Shown here in pieces: positions 53,736 through 62,008 of a DNA stretch of 64,000 nucleotides. The stretch lies in the NCBI GenBank assembly GCA_021786265.1, contig JAJYNP010000173.1:1-64000 (forward strand). The letters run 5' to 3'. The notes below the pieces were generated by a model, which was given only the letters and a program-made list of their open reading frames with translations, was not told the DNA's origin and made no database searches. Each line of letters begins with the position of its first letter. Position 1 is the first letter of the stretch. This DNA is from Chloroflexota bacterium (lineage in GTDB: Bacteria; Chloroflexota; Limnocylindria; Limnocylindrales; CSP1-4). The translations under genes and the position numbers were made by a program.

Positions 53736-55597
53736 GCGAGCCCCGCGAATCGAGGAATCCCGATGCCGCTGGTCGTCGCGCCCAGCAATCCGGTCCGGCT
53801 GAGCGCCCACGAGGCGTCGCCCTGTGAGCCCGGGGCGGCATAGCTGAGTGGGACGATGGGCACCTGGTCCCGGACGATCGTCTCCGCGGCCGCGTACGCA
53901 CGTGCCTGAGCCGCGGGATCGCTCGCCTGCCCGGCGGCCTCCAGGGCCGCATCGAACCGGGCGTTCTTCCAGCCCCCGTAATTGGACGTGCCGTCGCTCT
54001 GCAGCAGGATCCCGAGGAAATCCTCCGGGGCCGGGTAGTCGGCGATCCAGGACATGCTCCAGATCGCCGGAGTGCCGTCGACGAGCCGCTGTGCGTAGGC
54101 GTCGGACGTCAGGACCTCGAGCGACACCGAGACGCCCAGGTTCTGCCGGATCTGGTCGATGACCGCCTCGTCGTAGGTGGTGCCGGAGGTGACCATCGTG
54201 ACGGCCGGCAGGCCGCGCCCGCCGGGATGGCCGGCCGCGGCGAGCTGAGCCCGGGCCGCGGCAGGATCGAACCGCGGCAGGTAGTCCCCGGCCGCCCGGC
54301 CGGGGATTCCGGGCGGGACGATCGACGTCGCGACGGCGCTCGGGCCGTCGGAGAGCAGTGCGATCCGTCGCCAGTCGACCGCCCAGGCGAAGGCCTGCCG
54401 GACGTGCACGTCGTCGAACGGCGCGCGGCGTGTGTCGAACCCGTAGTACGTCACCGACAGCGACGGCTCCTCCCGCAGCTGTGGGCCGAGCTGAGGGTCG
54501 TACCGGATCCACAGGGCGTCAGCCTCGTCGATCGGCGTGTAGTCGACGTCGCCGGCGGTGAATGCGTCCACCGGGCTCTTCCCGCCGAAGTCGGTCACCA
54601 CGATCACCGAGCCGATCGACGGCGGCCCGGCCCAGTAGTGCGTGTTGGCCCGGAGCGTGATGGACGTCGCGTCCTCCGCGCTGACCGTGTAGGCACCCGA
54701 CCCGACGAAGGGGCTGGGGGGCTGCGCCGAGTCGAGCAACGGGACCTCCGAGGGTGGCGCTACGGCGAGGGCCGGGTTAGCGGCGATCGCCGGGAAATAT
54801 GCGGCGGGCTTCACCAGCTTCACCGACACCGTGTCGTTCCTGGCGCTGATCCCCACCCCGGATCGGGGTCCCCGTCCCTGCCGGTAGGCGACCGCGCCCG
54901 CCACGTCGTCGAGGAGCGAGGCGAGCGGTCCGGGCCGCGCCGGGTCGAGGATGCGCAGCCAGCTGGCCACGACGTCATCGGCCGTGAGCGGTGTGCCGTC
55001 CGAGAACACGAGCCCGGGACGCAGCTGGAACGCGACCTGGAGGCCGCTCGGGTCGACGGTCCACGACTGGGCGAGGGCCGGCTTCACCTCGAGCGATGCG
55101 TCGAACGAGGTGAGCCCTTCGAACAGCTGGGCGAGCAGCGCCGCCGTGCCCGCGTCGCCCTGCTGCGCGGGATCGTAGGTCGCAGGAGTCCAGCCGGCGA
55201 TCCGCACGACGCCCGCCGCGTGCGGGACAGTGGCCGCGGTGCCGGGCGTCGTGGCGGGGGTCTGCGTGGAACCGAGCCCCAGGATCTGGAGGGGCAGGAC
55301 GAGGGCGGCCACCAGGAAGACGATGATCGCGAACGCCAGCGCGCGCCGGCGTCCGGAGACGGGCACAGGTGGGGGGCCCTCGGGCGCCAACCAGTGCGAG
55401 ACGGGCGGCCACTCCGGACCCGAGGGGGAGGTGCCCCGGGCGTCCGGGATTCCGCCGGTGCCGTGCGGCTTCCCCGGGGTCGACCACGCGGCCAGGGCAT
55501 CGACGGCGGGGGTTCCAGGTGGTGGCGAGGGCGGTCCTCCGTCGGAACCGGGAGGCGCGCCCGGACCGGCTGCCTGGGGGTCGGGTTCCTCGCGCAT
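53723..55597 (-). CDS. Oligopeptide/nickel-type ABC substrate-binding protein (SBP family 5), membrane-anchored
   Basis: 624-aa protein. Residues 1-85 are a cytoplasmic Pro/Gly-rich segment, 86-106 a membrane helix (LAFAIIVFLVAALVLPLQIL), and the remainder an SBP_bac_5 domain. Its typical features are LFEGLTSFDASLEVKPALAQSW, LRPGLVFSDGTPLTADDVVASW and VRQAFAWAVDWRRIA. There is no lipobox; the anchor is an uncleaved helix. No permease or ATPase genes follow, only the peptidase and DUF881 genes. ATG 55597 is preceded by TAGACT 9 nt upstream. Confidence 0.88.
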   Translation of the reverse strand: MREEPDPQAAGPGAPPGSDGGPPSPPPGTPAVDALAAWSTPGKPHGTGGIPDARGTSPSGPEWPPVSHWLAPEGPPPVPVSGRRRALAFAIIVFLVAALVLPLQILGLGSTQTPATTPGTAATVPHAAGVVRIAGWTPATYDPAQQGDAGTAALLAQLFEGLTSFDASLEVKPALAQSWTVDPSGLQVAFQLRPGLVFSDGTPLTADDVVASWLRILDPARPGPLASLLDDVAGAVAYRQGRGPRSGVGISARNDTVSVKLVKPAAYFPAIAANPALAVAPPSEVPLLDSAQPPSPFVGSGAYTVSAEDATSITLRANTHYWAGPPSIGSVIVVTDFGGKSPVDAFTAGDVDYTPIDEADALWIRYDPQLGPQLREEPSLSVTYYGFDTRRAPFDDVHVRQAFAWAVDWRRIALLSDGPSAVATSIVPPGIPGRAAGDYLPRFDPAAARAQLAAAGHPGGRGLPAVTMVTSGTTYDEAVIDQIRQNLGVSVSLEVLTSDAYAQRLVDGTPAIWSMSWIADYPAPEDFLGILLQSDGTSNYGGWKNARFDAALEAAGQASDPAAQARAYAAAETIVRDQVPIVPLSYAAPGSQGDASWALSRTGLLGATTSGIGIPRFAGLAWSR

Positions 55598-55606
55598 GAT
55601 GGCCCC

Positions 55607-55612
55607 AGTCTA
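55607..55612 (-). promoter_or_regulatory. Probable -10 element of the binding-protein gene
   Basis: TAGACT on the minus strand ends 9 nt before ATG 55597, giving a leaderless or very short-leader mRNA. No clear -35 box is seen. Confidence 0.4.
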
Positions 55613-55690
55613 TCCGCCGGCACGGCCTGCCGCCGATCTCCTCCCCCGTCAGAGCCGCCCGGGCGGACGGGAGCGTCGGGGGACCGGGAC

Positions 55691-55737
55691 GGGAGGGGCG
55701 CCCGGCGTGTGCAGCCCACCGGGCGCCCCGTCCTCCC
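55691..55737 (-). terminator. Strong GC-rich hairpin after the universal stress protein gene
   Basis: GGGGCGCCCGG (55695-55705) and CCGGGCGCCCC (55719-55729) form a perfect 11-bp stem with a 13-nt loop, extended on both sides by GGGAG/CTCCC pairing. It starts 20 nt after the stop codon of the stress-protein gene. It lacks a U-tract, so it may act as a processing or protection hairpin or as a weak terminator. Confidence 0.45.
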
Positions 55738-55749
55738 GGCACGGTGAGA

Positions 55750-56019
55750 TCAGTGGACGACGGTGACCCTGGCGCTGGTCACCGTGACAACGGCCTCCGA
55801 GACGGATCCCCGCAGCATCCGATCGAACAGGCCGAGGTGGCGGCTGCCCATGACGATGTGGTCGTACCCACCGTCCTGCGCGGTGCGGACGATCGCCTCA
55901 GCGATGTCGCCGAACGGCTCGTGGAGCGTGGGCGTGATGCCCGCGCTCGCGATCAGGTCGCGCGCCTCCCGGAGTTCCGAGGTGTGCACGCTCGCGTCGT
56001 CCCATGGGTCCAGGGCCAT
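55750..56019 (-). CDS. Universal stress protein, truncated (C-terminal half)
   Basis: The 89-aa frame carries the C-terminal half of a UspA domain: HTSELREARDLI, AEAIVRTAQDGGYDHIVMGSRHLGLFDRMLRGSVSEAVV. The GSxxLG...LRGSVS ATP-binding loop is intact. The N-terminal strand and nucleotide loop (VLVAVDGS in normal proteins) are absent, and I do not find them in another frame upstream. ATG 56019 has no ribosome binding site. It is either a decayed gene or an unusually short variant. It follows the receiver-like gene on the same strand. Confidence 0.6.
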   Translation of the reverse strand: MALDPWDDASVHTSELREARDLIASAGITPTLHEPFGDIAEAIVRTAQDGGYDHIVMGSRHLGLFDRMLRGSVSEAVVTVTSARVTVVH

Positions 56020-56147
56020 CGCGCAGGCTGCGCCGTGCCCCCGCTCCCCGACAGGGCCGGACGGCCGTGCAGCAGGTGGCCGTGCGGCGGCATGTCGGCA
56101 CGGTCCGACCGCGCCCCGATGGGCGGCCGGCGCGCGCGAGAGGCCCG

Positions 56148-56546
56148 TCAGACGGCCATGCCCTGGTCCTCCAGGGCCGACTCGACCGCCTGCCGCAGCG
56201 CCTCCAGCGTGGGTCGCCCGGTCAGCGGGGTGACGCGTCCGGGGCCTTCCGTCTCGACCCAGTCGAGGCTGTCGTCGACCGCCGTGAGGATCACCGGCAG
56301 GTCCGCGTACACCTCGCGCAGATGCGCCACGAGCCGTCGCCCGCCGTCGCTGTCGCCGGCCGCCCACGCGTCGTATACCAGCACGTCGGCGCGATCCACC
56401 AGGGGGCACGGAAGGTCGCCGAGGACGGGGCAGGGCTCGGCCAGCGGGCCGCCGCACTGCTCCACCTGGTACCCGGAAGCGCGCAGCAGGGCGGCCTGCT
56501 CGGCGGCCAGCGCCGGATCGTGGTTGACGACGATCACCCGGGTCAT
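56148..56546 (-). CDS. Receiver-like protein, 132 aa, with altered active site
   Basis: Starts MTRVIVVNHDPALAAEQAALL, then DVLVYDAWAAG, DLPVILTAV and GRVTPLTGRPTLEALRQAV. The order of strands and helices matches a CheY-like receiver: the D of VYDAW sits where the phosphorylated Asp would be, and the T of ILTAV at the switch Thr. The conserved Lys appears replaced (PLTGRP). A Cys-containing insertion (EQCGGPLAEPCPVLGDLPCP) follows the first helix. ATG 56546 has AAGGGAGG. No histidine kinase is nearby. Confidence 0.65.
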   Translation of the reverse strand: MTRVIVVNHDPALAAEQAALLRASGYQVEQCGGPLAEPCPVLGDLPCPLVDRADVLVYDAWAAGDSDGGRRLVAHLREVYADLPVILTAVDDSLDWVETEGPGRVTPLTGRPTLEALRQAVESALEDQGMAV

Positions 56547-56768
56547 GGGGACCTCCCTTCGACGCCAGGCCTGCGATGCCGTGGAACGAGCCGGCAGCCC
56601 CCACCTGGCGTGGCGACAGTGGCACTGTGGAACCGGCTTCGGCAGGCCGACAGCGCAAATGGTAACGGGAACAGGGGGCCGCCTGGCCTTGGGGCCCGAC
56701 CCGGCCGGGTGGGTCCGCGCTCCCGGGCGACCGCTGTCCGATCGCACGGGCGCCGTGGCAGCGTTGGC

Positions 56769-56829
56769 GCCCCCGGACGGACTCGGGGGCACGGTAGGCA
56801 AAGTGCCCGATCCGCTCGCCTGGTACGCG
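56769..56829. repeat. Dispersed repeat, copy A; rest of 56547-56874 shows no gene
   Basis: Shares a core of about 55 bp with 57865-57919 and 62009-62064: a hairpin CCCCCG-GACGGACT-CGGGGG, then GGCACGGTAGGCAAAG and CTCGCCTGGTACGCG. This copy has a 6-bp insertion between the two latter blocks. It lies between the receiver-like gene and vapC. No other feature is visible in the 328-bp spacer. Confidence 0.75.
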
Positions 56830-56874
56830 TTGGCTTGATCGGAGGACTGTGGCGGTCTCGGCAGCCCGAGCGGG

Positions 56875-57285
56875 TCAGACCGTAAGATCGAGCAGCAGCA
56901 CCCCGGTGCGCGCGACGTCACGTGTGTTCCGCGTGACGAGCGTGAGGCGGTGCACCAGCGCGGTCGCCGCGAGAAGCCCGTCGACGGTGGGAACGGGATC
57001 AGGGACGTTGAGACTCCCCCACTGCTCCGCCACCGCTCGGTCCACGGGTAGGATCCGATCGGCGAAACCGTCTGTGATCCCGGCGAGCCACTGGTCGAGC
57101 GCGAGCGCGGACGGCACGTCGCGCCTGCGGATCGACTCGATCCCGCGGCGCAGCTCACCGACGACGAGGACGCTCGTGAACAGCGACTCCTCGGCTGCCT
57201 CCGCGAACCATGCCCTGACACCGGGGTTCGCCCGCCCGCCCTTCCGGAGCTCGGAGACGATGTTCGTGTCCAGGAGCCAGCTCAC
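56875..57285 (-). CDS. PIN-domain toxin (VapC/FitB-like)
   Basis: 136-aa PIN-domain ribonuclease. The acidic site is formed by D6 and E12 (LLDTNIVSELRKG), E in VVGELRRGIE, and Asp in PTVDGLLAATAL with TRNTRDV near the end. These are typical of VapC/FitB toxins that cut tRNA or rRNA. GTG 57285 overlaps the antitoxin stop codon (GTGA), the usual coupling in such pairs. Confidence 0.9.
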   Translation of the reverse strand: MSWLLDTNIVSELRKGGRANPGVRAWFAEAAEESLFTSVLVVGELRRGIESIRRRDVPSALALDQWLAGITDGFADRILPVDRAVAEQWGSLNVPDPVPTVDGLLAATALVHRLTLVTRNTRDVARTGVLLLDLTV

Positions 57286-57515
57286 TCGACGTCCCGCGGC
57301 AGGTCACGGACGGCGGCGAAGTCGTCGTCGGAGCCGACGTCGGGCATGGAGGCCAGCGCCTGCTTGAACGACGCGCGCTCGAGGTCACCGCGCAGGGCTG
57401 TCCGGAGGATCTCGCGGTGCTCCGCCTCCGCAGAGCGGCCATGCCTGGACGCCCGCCTCTTCAGGGCGCGGACGATCCCGTCGTCCACGTTGCGCACGAT
57501 CAACTGCCTCGTCAT
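57282..57515 (-). CDS. Ribbon-helix-helix antitoxin (FitA/VapB-like)
   Basis: 77-aa partner of the PIN toxin. The N-terminal MTRQLIVRNVDDGIVRALKRRA and RSAEAEHREILRTAL form the FitA-like ribbon-helix-helix, which binds its own promoter; the C-terminal part is acidic and would bind the toxin. ATG 57515 has GGAGGTG. TATCAT (57540-57535, minus) is a probable -10 element, and the AT-rich stretch 57529-57540 stands out in this GC-rich DNA. Confidence 0.88.
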   Translation of the reverse strand: MTRQLIVRNVDDGIVRALKRRASRHGRSAEAEHREILRTALRGDLERASFKQALASMPDVGSDDDFAAVRDLPRDVE

Positions 57516-57864
57516 CGCCACCTCCACGATAACAATGATAGCACCGCGGCTGGCAAGGACGACCACCGTCCGGAGCCCGACAAGGTCGTCACGTTCCCGC
57601 GGTCGTCAAGTCGCTCCCCAAGGCCATCACGTAGCGAGAGCTGGTCAGCACCGTGAGCCCGTCGGGATGTCGCCCATGCCGGTCGGCCCGCCGCCCCGCC
57701 GTACGGAGCAGCTCGGGCGACGCGGCCGGGTCGGCCAGCGCGGTCGCCCCGTGCCGGAGCAACAGGGTCGCCGGATGCGATGGCGGAGACCGGCTCAGGC
57801 AGGGACGACCTGCAGCGTCGACCGCCGCGCCGCGGCGTCCTCGCCGCGTGGACACGAACAAGCG

Positions 57865-57919
57865 GCCCCGGACGGACTCGCGGGCACAGTGGGCAAAGAC
57901 GCCCTCGCCTGGTACGCGA
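57865..57919. repeat. Dispersed repeat, copy B; rest of 57516-57947 shows no gene
   Basis: Same element as at 56769 and 62009, with three or four substitutions in the hairpin half and an intact second half (GCAAAGACGCCCTCGCCTGG). It lies upstream of the vapBC pair, so copies A and B bracket the toxin-antitoxin genes within 1.15 kb. The remaining spacer has no ribosome binding site or convincing gene. Confidence 0.75.
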
Positions 57920-57947
57920 CGACGCCGTAGCCGCGGGAAGCCCACCT

Positions 57948-58118
57948 CTACCCGGCCGCCCCGATGCCGCGGGCGATGGATCCGGCGATGGTCGCTCCAT
58001 CCTGGAGCCGTCCGCGGGCGGTTGCCACGACCGTGCCGCGTGACCCGAGCGACGGCTCGACTTCCTTCAGTCGCACCTCGGGCATCGCGATCCCCGCCGC
58101 GGCGAGCTTCTTCAACAT
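57948..58118 (-). CDS. Possible small protein or gene remnant, 56 aa
   Basis: A frame starting MLKKLAAAGIAMPEVRLKE and ending GSIARGIGAAG has protein-like composition, but only AGGG as a weak ribosome binding site and no recognised family. Just upstream a different minus-strand frame reads SEELHRIAVTVNAICPQA before a stop codon at about 58115, which suggests broken coding sequence. The span 58119-58369 otherwise holds nothing I can assign. Confidence 0.25.
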   Translation of the reverse strand: MLKKLAAAGIAMPEVRLKEVEPSLGSRGTVVATARGRLQDGATIAGSIARGIGAAG

Positions 58119-58369
58119 CGCCCTAACTCGATGAAGTGGGCTGGTGACGTCGCCTGGGGGCAGATGGCGTTGACCGTGACGGCGATGCGGTGCAGCTCCT
58201 CCGAGACCCCGCTGATCGGCTCGGCCCGCTCTCGGCCCTCCTGATCGGCGCTCGCTACCGCGGTCGGCGCAACACCGCAGGCTGCTATGGAGCTCCCGGC
58301 CCAGTGGCCCCGGTTGTCGCGCCGCCAGCATCCGGCCTTTCGCCGCTGCGACCGGAGGCGCGCCAGCGA

Positions 58370-58852
58370 CTACGGCGGGAAGGACGCCCCGGCTCCGGCG
58401 GATAGCGCAACCTGGAAGATCGTGGGGTAGCGGGCCTGCAGGGAGGCCGACGGCAGGAGCGGGTCGGTGCCGCGCCGCAGGATCGACACGCTCATCTCGA
58501 CCGGCCCCTTCGTCCAGCCCCCGGCCCATGCGGCGACGGTTTCCCGGATGAAGTAGGGATCGGGCGTCCAGCCCGCGAAGGGGAGCCTGTCGGCGTAGAA
58601 CGTCTCGACGGCGGTCGCCGGCTCCTGCGTGCCGAGCACCCGAACGTAGATGGCCGGTTGCGGGCCGTCGATTGTCTGGTGCGCGTCCTGCGCAGAGGTG
58701 GCGATCAGGACGCTGCCGGGCGGCGCGAGGGAGGCCTCCGGCAGGGCCCGCACGTGGGCCAGCGGCCCTGGCGTGCGCGAGCCGATCAGGCCGCACCCGG
58801 CCACGAACACACCCACGACGAGGGCCAGGGCGGCCAGGCGGCGGTGGCTCAC
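58370..58852 (-). CDS. Putative lipoprotein, 160 aa
   Basis: GTG 58852 overlaps the stop of the upstream gene (GTGA). A short signal sequence (LAALALVVGVFVAGC) ends in VAGC, an acceptable lipobox with Cys about residue 18. The mature part has no recognised domain: LPEASLAPPGSVLIATS, DGPQPAIYVRVLGTQEPA, FAGWTPDPYF. It is probably anchored outside the cell. Third gene of the hydrolase cluster. Confidence 0.65.
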   Translation of the reverse strand: MSHRRLAALALVVGVFVAGCGLIGSRTPGPLAHVRALPEASLAPPGSVLIATSAQDAHQTIDGPQPAIYVRVLGTQEPATAVETFYADRLPFAGWTPDPYFIRETVAAWAGGWTKGPVEMSVSILRRGTDPLLPSASLQARYPTIFQVALSAGAGASFPP

Positions 58853-59661
58853 GAGCGCGGCGTGAGACTGATCCACTTCCAGCCGTCGGGTTCGGCGAGC
58901 AGGCTGAGGTCCGCGACCGAGGTCACGGGTCCGGTGCTCGTGGTGCGCGTCAGCGAGAGCGATGCCTCGGCCACCGTGTAGCCGAGCTCGCTCGAGGTCG
59001 CCTGCGTGGCTGCCGAGAGGATCGACACGTCGGTGACCTGCCCTCCCCCGATCCACTGCGAGACCTGGGCGACGAAGTCCGCCTCGCTCATCGACTCGCG
59101 CAGGCCACTGTAGGCGGCCGCGTACAGCGCCGTCCAGTCCGCGGCACGCAGGTCGGCCGCGATGGCGGCGACGGCCCGGTTCGGGTCGGCGGCCGGCTGC
59201 ACGTGGACGAGCTGGTACTGCGCTCCGTCGTACCAGAGCTCCGCGCTCCCGGTCAGGTGGACCGGGTCGAGTTGGGCGTGGAGGCGCACCTGTGCCGGCA
59301 CCTCCTGCCCGGACTCGGCGGAGAGGCCGAAGCGGAAGTCGAGCGAGGCGTCCGCGTCGAGGCTGGCCGCGCCCGCATAGGTGAGCACGACCGAGTGGTC
59401 GTTGGCCACCGTCACGTCGGCCTGCCCGCTGCTCGTGAAGAGGCCGACGCCGCGTGCGCCGAAGGTGAAGTGGCCATAGGAGAGTGCGCCCGGGTCGAGG
59501 CTGACTGTGAGCTCGCTGCCGCGGCCCGCATCGATGAGGGTGTAGAAGCCCCCGACGCCGGGGGCCGGGTCGGCGGCGCGCGTGGGCGCGTGCAGCGCCC
59601 ATGCTCCGGCGCCCACCAGGACGATCGCGCTGACAGCGGCAAGAATCCGCGCTGGCTTCAC
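58849..59661 (-). CDS. Exported protein of unknown function, 270 aa
   Basis: GTG 59661 has GGAGG at 6-nt spacing and starts VKPARILAAVSAIVLVGAGAWAL, a signal peptide or membrane anchor. The middle is beta-rich and Gly/Ser/Asp-rich. The C-terminal part (ADWTALYAAAYSGLRESMSEADFVAQV ... GWKWISLTP) resembles NTF2-like domains with a terminal Trp/Lys strand. It lies 10 nt after the hydrolase stop codon and overlaps the lipoprotein gene by 4 nt, so the three are expressed together. Confidence 0.65.
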   Translation of the reverse strand: MKPARILAAVSAIVLVGAGAWALHAPTRAADPAPGVGGFYTLIDAGRGSELTVSLDPGALSYGHFTFGARGVGLFTSSGQADVTVANDHSVVLTYAGAASLDADASLDFRFGLSAESGQEVPAQVRLHAQLDPVHLTGSAELWYDGAQYQLVHVQPAADPNRAVAAIAADLRAADWTALYAAAYSGLRESMSEADFVAQVSQWIGGGQVTDVSILSAATQATSSELGYTVAEASLSLTRTTSTGPVTSVADLSLLAEPDGWKWISLTPRS

Positions 59662-59671
59662 GTCCGTCCTC

Positions 59672-61722
59672 CTACGAGTGGCACTGGTAGGGCTGTCCGG
59701 TGACACGGCCCTCGATCACCCGGATGAGCTCGCTGTCGAGCGAAATGGCCTGGCCGCTCTGGCAGTCGGGCACACTCGTCTGGTACATCTCGGTGCCCAT
59801 GTTCGTGTGCGAGGCCGGGCTGTTCATGATCGCCGTGGCCACGAGGTACGCGCCCGCGGGCCCGAGCGTCAACACCGATGTCGGATCCCATGGCACCTGC
59901 GAGCGGACGTCCCACTCCCAGTTCTGGGCGGACGGCGCCCCGTTCAGGTAGCGGGCGCCGCCGGTCAAGGGCGTGGCCAGCGGGTTGTCGCTGCCCGGCA
60001 TCAGGACCCCGTCTCCCACGGTGCCGTAGAACACGACCGGGGTCCGCACGCAGAACGCGCCGAAGAGGCACGAGGTCACCGCGAGGCCGATGTCTCCGTA
60101 GGCGTTGAAGCTGGGCACCTGCGGGACGTGTGCCGGGTTCGGGTTCACCCACTTGTACCAGGTGCTCTGCGGTGCGAGCTCACTCACGGCGGGCCCGCTG
60201 GGTAGGTTGCCGCTCGATGAAAGCCACTGCCTGATGAGCTGCACGATGAGGTTGGGCGCTTGTTGGACGGCATCGGCCGTCGGGAGAGCCCCCTGGTGCG
60301 CGCCCTCGATGAAGAAGGCGCTGTCGACCATGCTCGCCGCAACCCCGTCATGGCGCTCGTACGAGTAGGCGAAGAAGCCCCGCACGATGGCGCCGCCCAT
60401 GCTGTTGGCGACGAGCACGACCCGCTGCCCGGTCTGCTCGTGCAGCGCCTGCACTTCGGCGTCGAGCGCGACCGCGTTCAGTCCGATGTCGCTGTTACTG
60501 TCGCAGGCGTCCCGCGAGACCGAACTCGCGTCGTACGGCATCCCCCCGTCGGGCGTCTCGGGGAGCGCGGCCGAAGGCGGGTTGCAGACGCCGCTCGAGG
60601 CGTAGGCCATGTCCTGGACGTAGGGGAAGCTGGTGATGTCATCGGCGCCGATCTGGCGTCCGAGCTCGTGGATGAAGCCTTCGTCCTGCTGCCGTGGCGG
60701 GCTGTCGATCCAGTTGTTGTCGATGGCGCTCGCCGAATAACCGTGCACGAACAGGACGGGGAGCTTGCTCGAACTCGAGACGGCCAGCACCTGGGCCACC
60801 CAGACGTGGCAATCGGTCATTCCGTCGATGGTGGCGCTGGCGCTCGTGTCACCCGGGCGCACGAGACCCGACACGTCGACCGTGCGCGTGTCCCACAGGT
60901 CGTTCAGGCTGTACGCAGGCCCGGCCTGCGGATCGCTGCCATTGAGCGTGGCCGCCGGAAGCGGCGTCCCGTCGAAAGTCGGCGGGCTCTGGGGGACCGC
61001 CTGTCCGTCGGCCACGATGAAGGTCGTCCGGGCGCTCACGGGCGTGGCCGCGGTGAAGCCGCTCAGCGTCTGCGTCAGGATGCGGCGCGCGTCCCCGGTG
61101 GCCCCGTCGTACAGCAGCACCTGGGTCTGGGCGGCGGACGCGTCCTCGTAGACGGCCACGAGGGAGGCGCCCTCGAGCAGTGGCGGCGTGTTGTCGTAGT
61201 CGTTCCACGGGTCCTGCCCGTCGGTGAGGTGCGAGGCGAAGCCGGCGAGCGCGTAGGCGCCGTTGCCGTTGCCGGTGACGAGCGAGGTGACGTCGGCGCG
61301 GTAGGCGAAGTTGGCGGCGTTCCCCCAGCAGGGGTTGCCGTCGCTGCCGATGAGAGTGCCCGTGATGGGCTGCGAGTCGAGGGTGCCGGCGGCGAAGTCG
61401 GCGCTCGCCGTGTCGGCCAGGACGTCCCAGAAGAGGTACGCCGCGGTCACCTGCGCGCCGGCGGGGATGCCGCTCAGCGTGATGGTGCCGTAGCGGCGGT
61501 TGCGCATGCCCACCCCGGCGGCCACGTAACTGCCCTGCACGGTCAGCGAGCGGAACGGCTGCAGGGGCTCGGCGTCGGCCGCCGTCATGGCCTGCGGCGC
61601 CGTGCTCGGCGGGGCGAAGCCGGGCGACCGGGAACCGGCGGCGGGCTCGCGCTGACGGGGCTCGCCAGCGGCATGGCGAGCAGGCCGAGGGCCATCGCGA
61701 GGACAAGCAGACGTCTGCGCAT
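59672..61722 (-). CDS. Secreted alpha/beta-hydrolase with N-terminal beta domain; signal peptide out of frame
   Basis: ATG 61722 has a strong GGGGGGAGG site and encodes a signal peptide (RRRLLVLAMALGLLAMPLASPVSA), but that frame stops at 61585. The large frame (ending 59672) carries REPAAGSRSPGFAPP onward in another phase, so a one-base shift lies near 61640-61650. After it comes a beta-rich domain (about 230 residues, SYVAAGVGMRNRRYG, AAYLFWDV). Then a lipase-like fold follows, with VLFVHGYSAS (oxyanion), VLVANSMGGA (nucleophile Ser), GTVGDGVL (Asp) and SHTNMG (His). Without the shift the only in-frame ATG is 61590, giving a protein without a signal. It could be a mutation, a sequencing error or programmed shifting. 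Confidence 0.7.
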
Positions 61723-61805
61723 GCCAGCCTCCCCCCAAGTTCCCTTCACCGACCCAGCGTGTGCGGCCTCACATGACCGCGACGACACGGACGGATGGCA
61801 CGGGG

Positions 61806-61842
61806 AGCCTACTGCGGTTGAACAGCCGTTGACCATGGTCAA
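61806..61842 (-). promoter_or_regulatory. Promoter region of the hydrolase cluster with palindrome TTGACCATGGTCAA
   Basis: TAGGCT (61811-61806, minus) is a plausible -10 element about 80 nt before ATG 61722. The perfect 14-bp palindrome TTGACCATGGTCAA (61829-61842) lies where the -35 box and an operator would be. TTGAC within it also resembles a -35 box, although the spacing to TAGGCT is too long. Confidence 0.45.
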
Positions 61843-61850
61843 TATCGCCT

Positions 61851-61998
61851 ATGGTCCGCCGGGCAGACTGGCTGAGCGGAGCCAGACACAAGGAACTGGT
61901 GCGCATGGTCGTCGATCGCGTCAAGACCCGCGACCGCGCCGTCGTCTCGATCGCGCCCGTTCCCGCCGCGGCGCCTTTCTTCGCGCCGCAGATGACCT
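61851..61998 (+). pseudogene. Possible 3' remnant of a serine recombinase
   Basis: The plus-strand frame reads LVRMVVDRVKTRDRAVVSI and then APVPAAAPFFA. This resembles the C-terminal end of large serine recombinases, in which a strand pattern V.DRV..RDR.V..I is followed by a Pro-rich end with PFF. Nothing upstream matches the rest of such a protein, and the frame runs on into dispersed repeat copy C. The identification is by pattern only. Confidence 0.25.
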
Positions 61999-62008
61999 TG
62001 CGTGCTGC

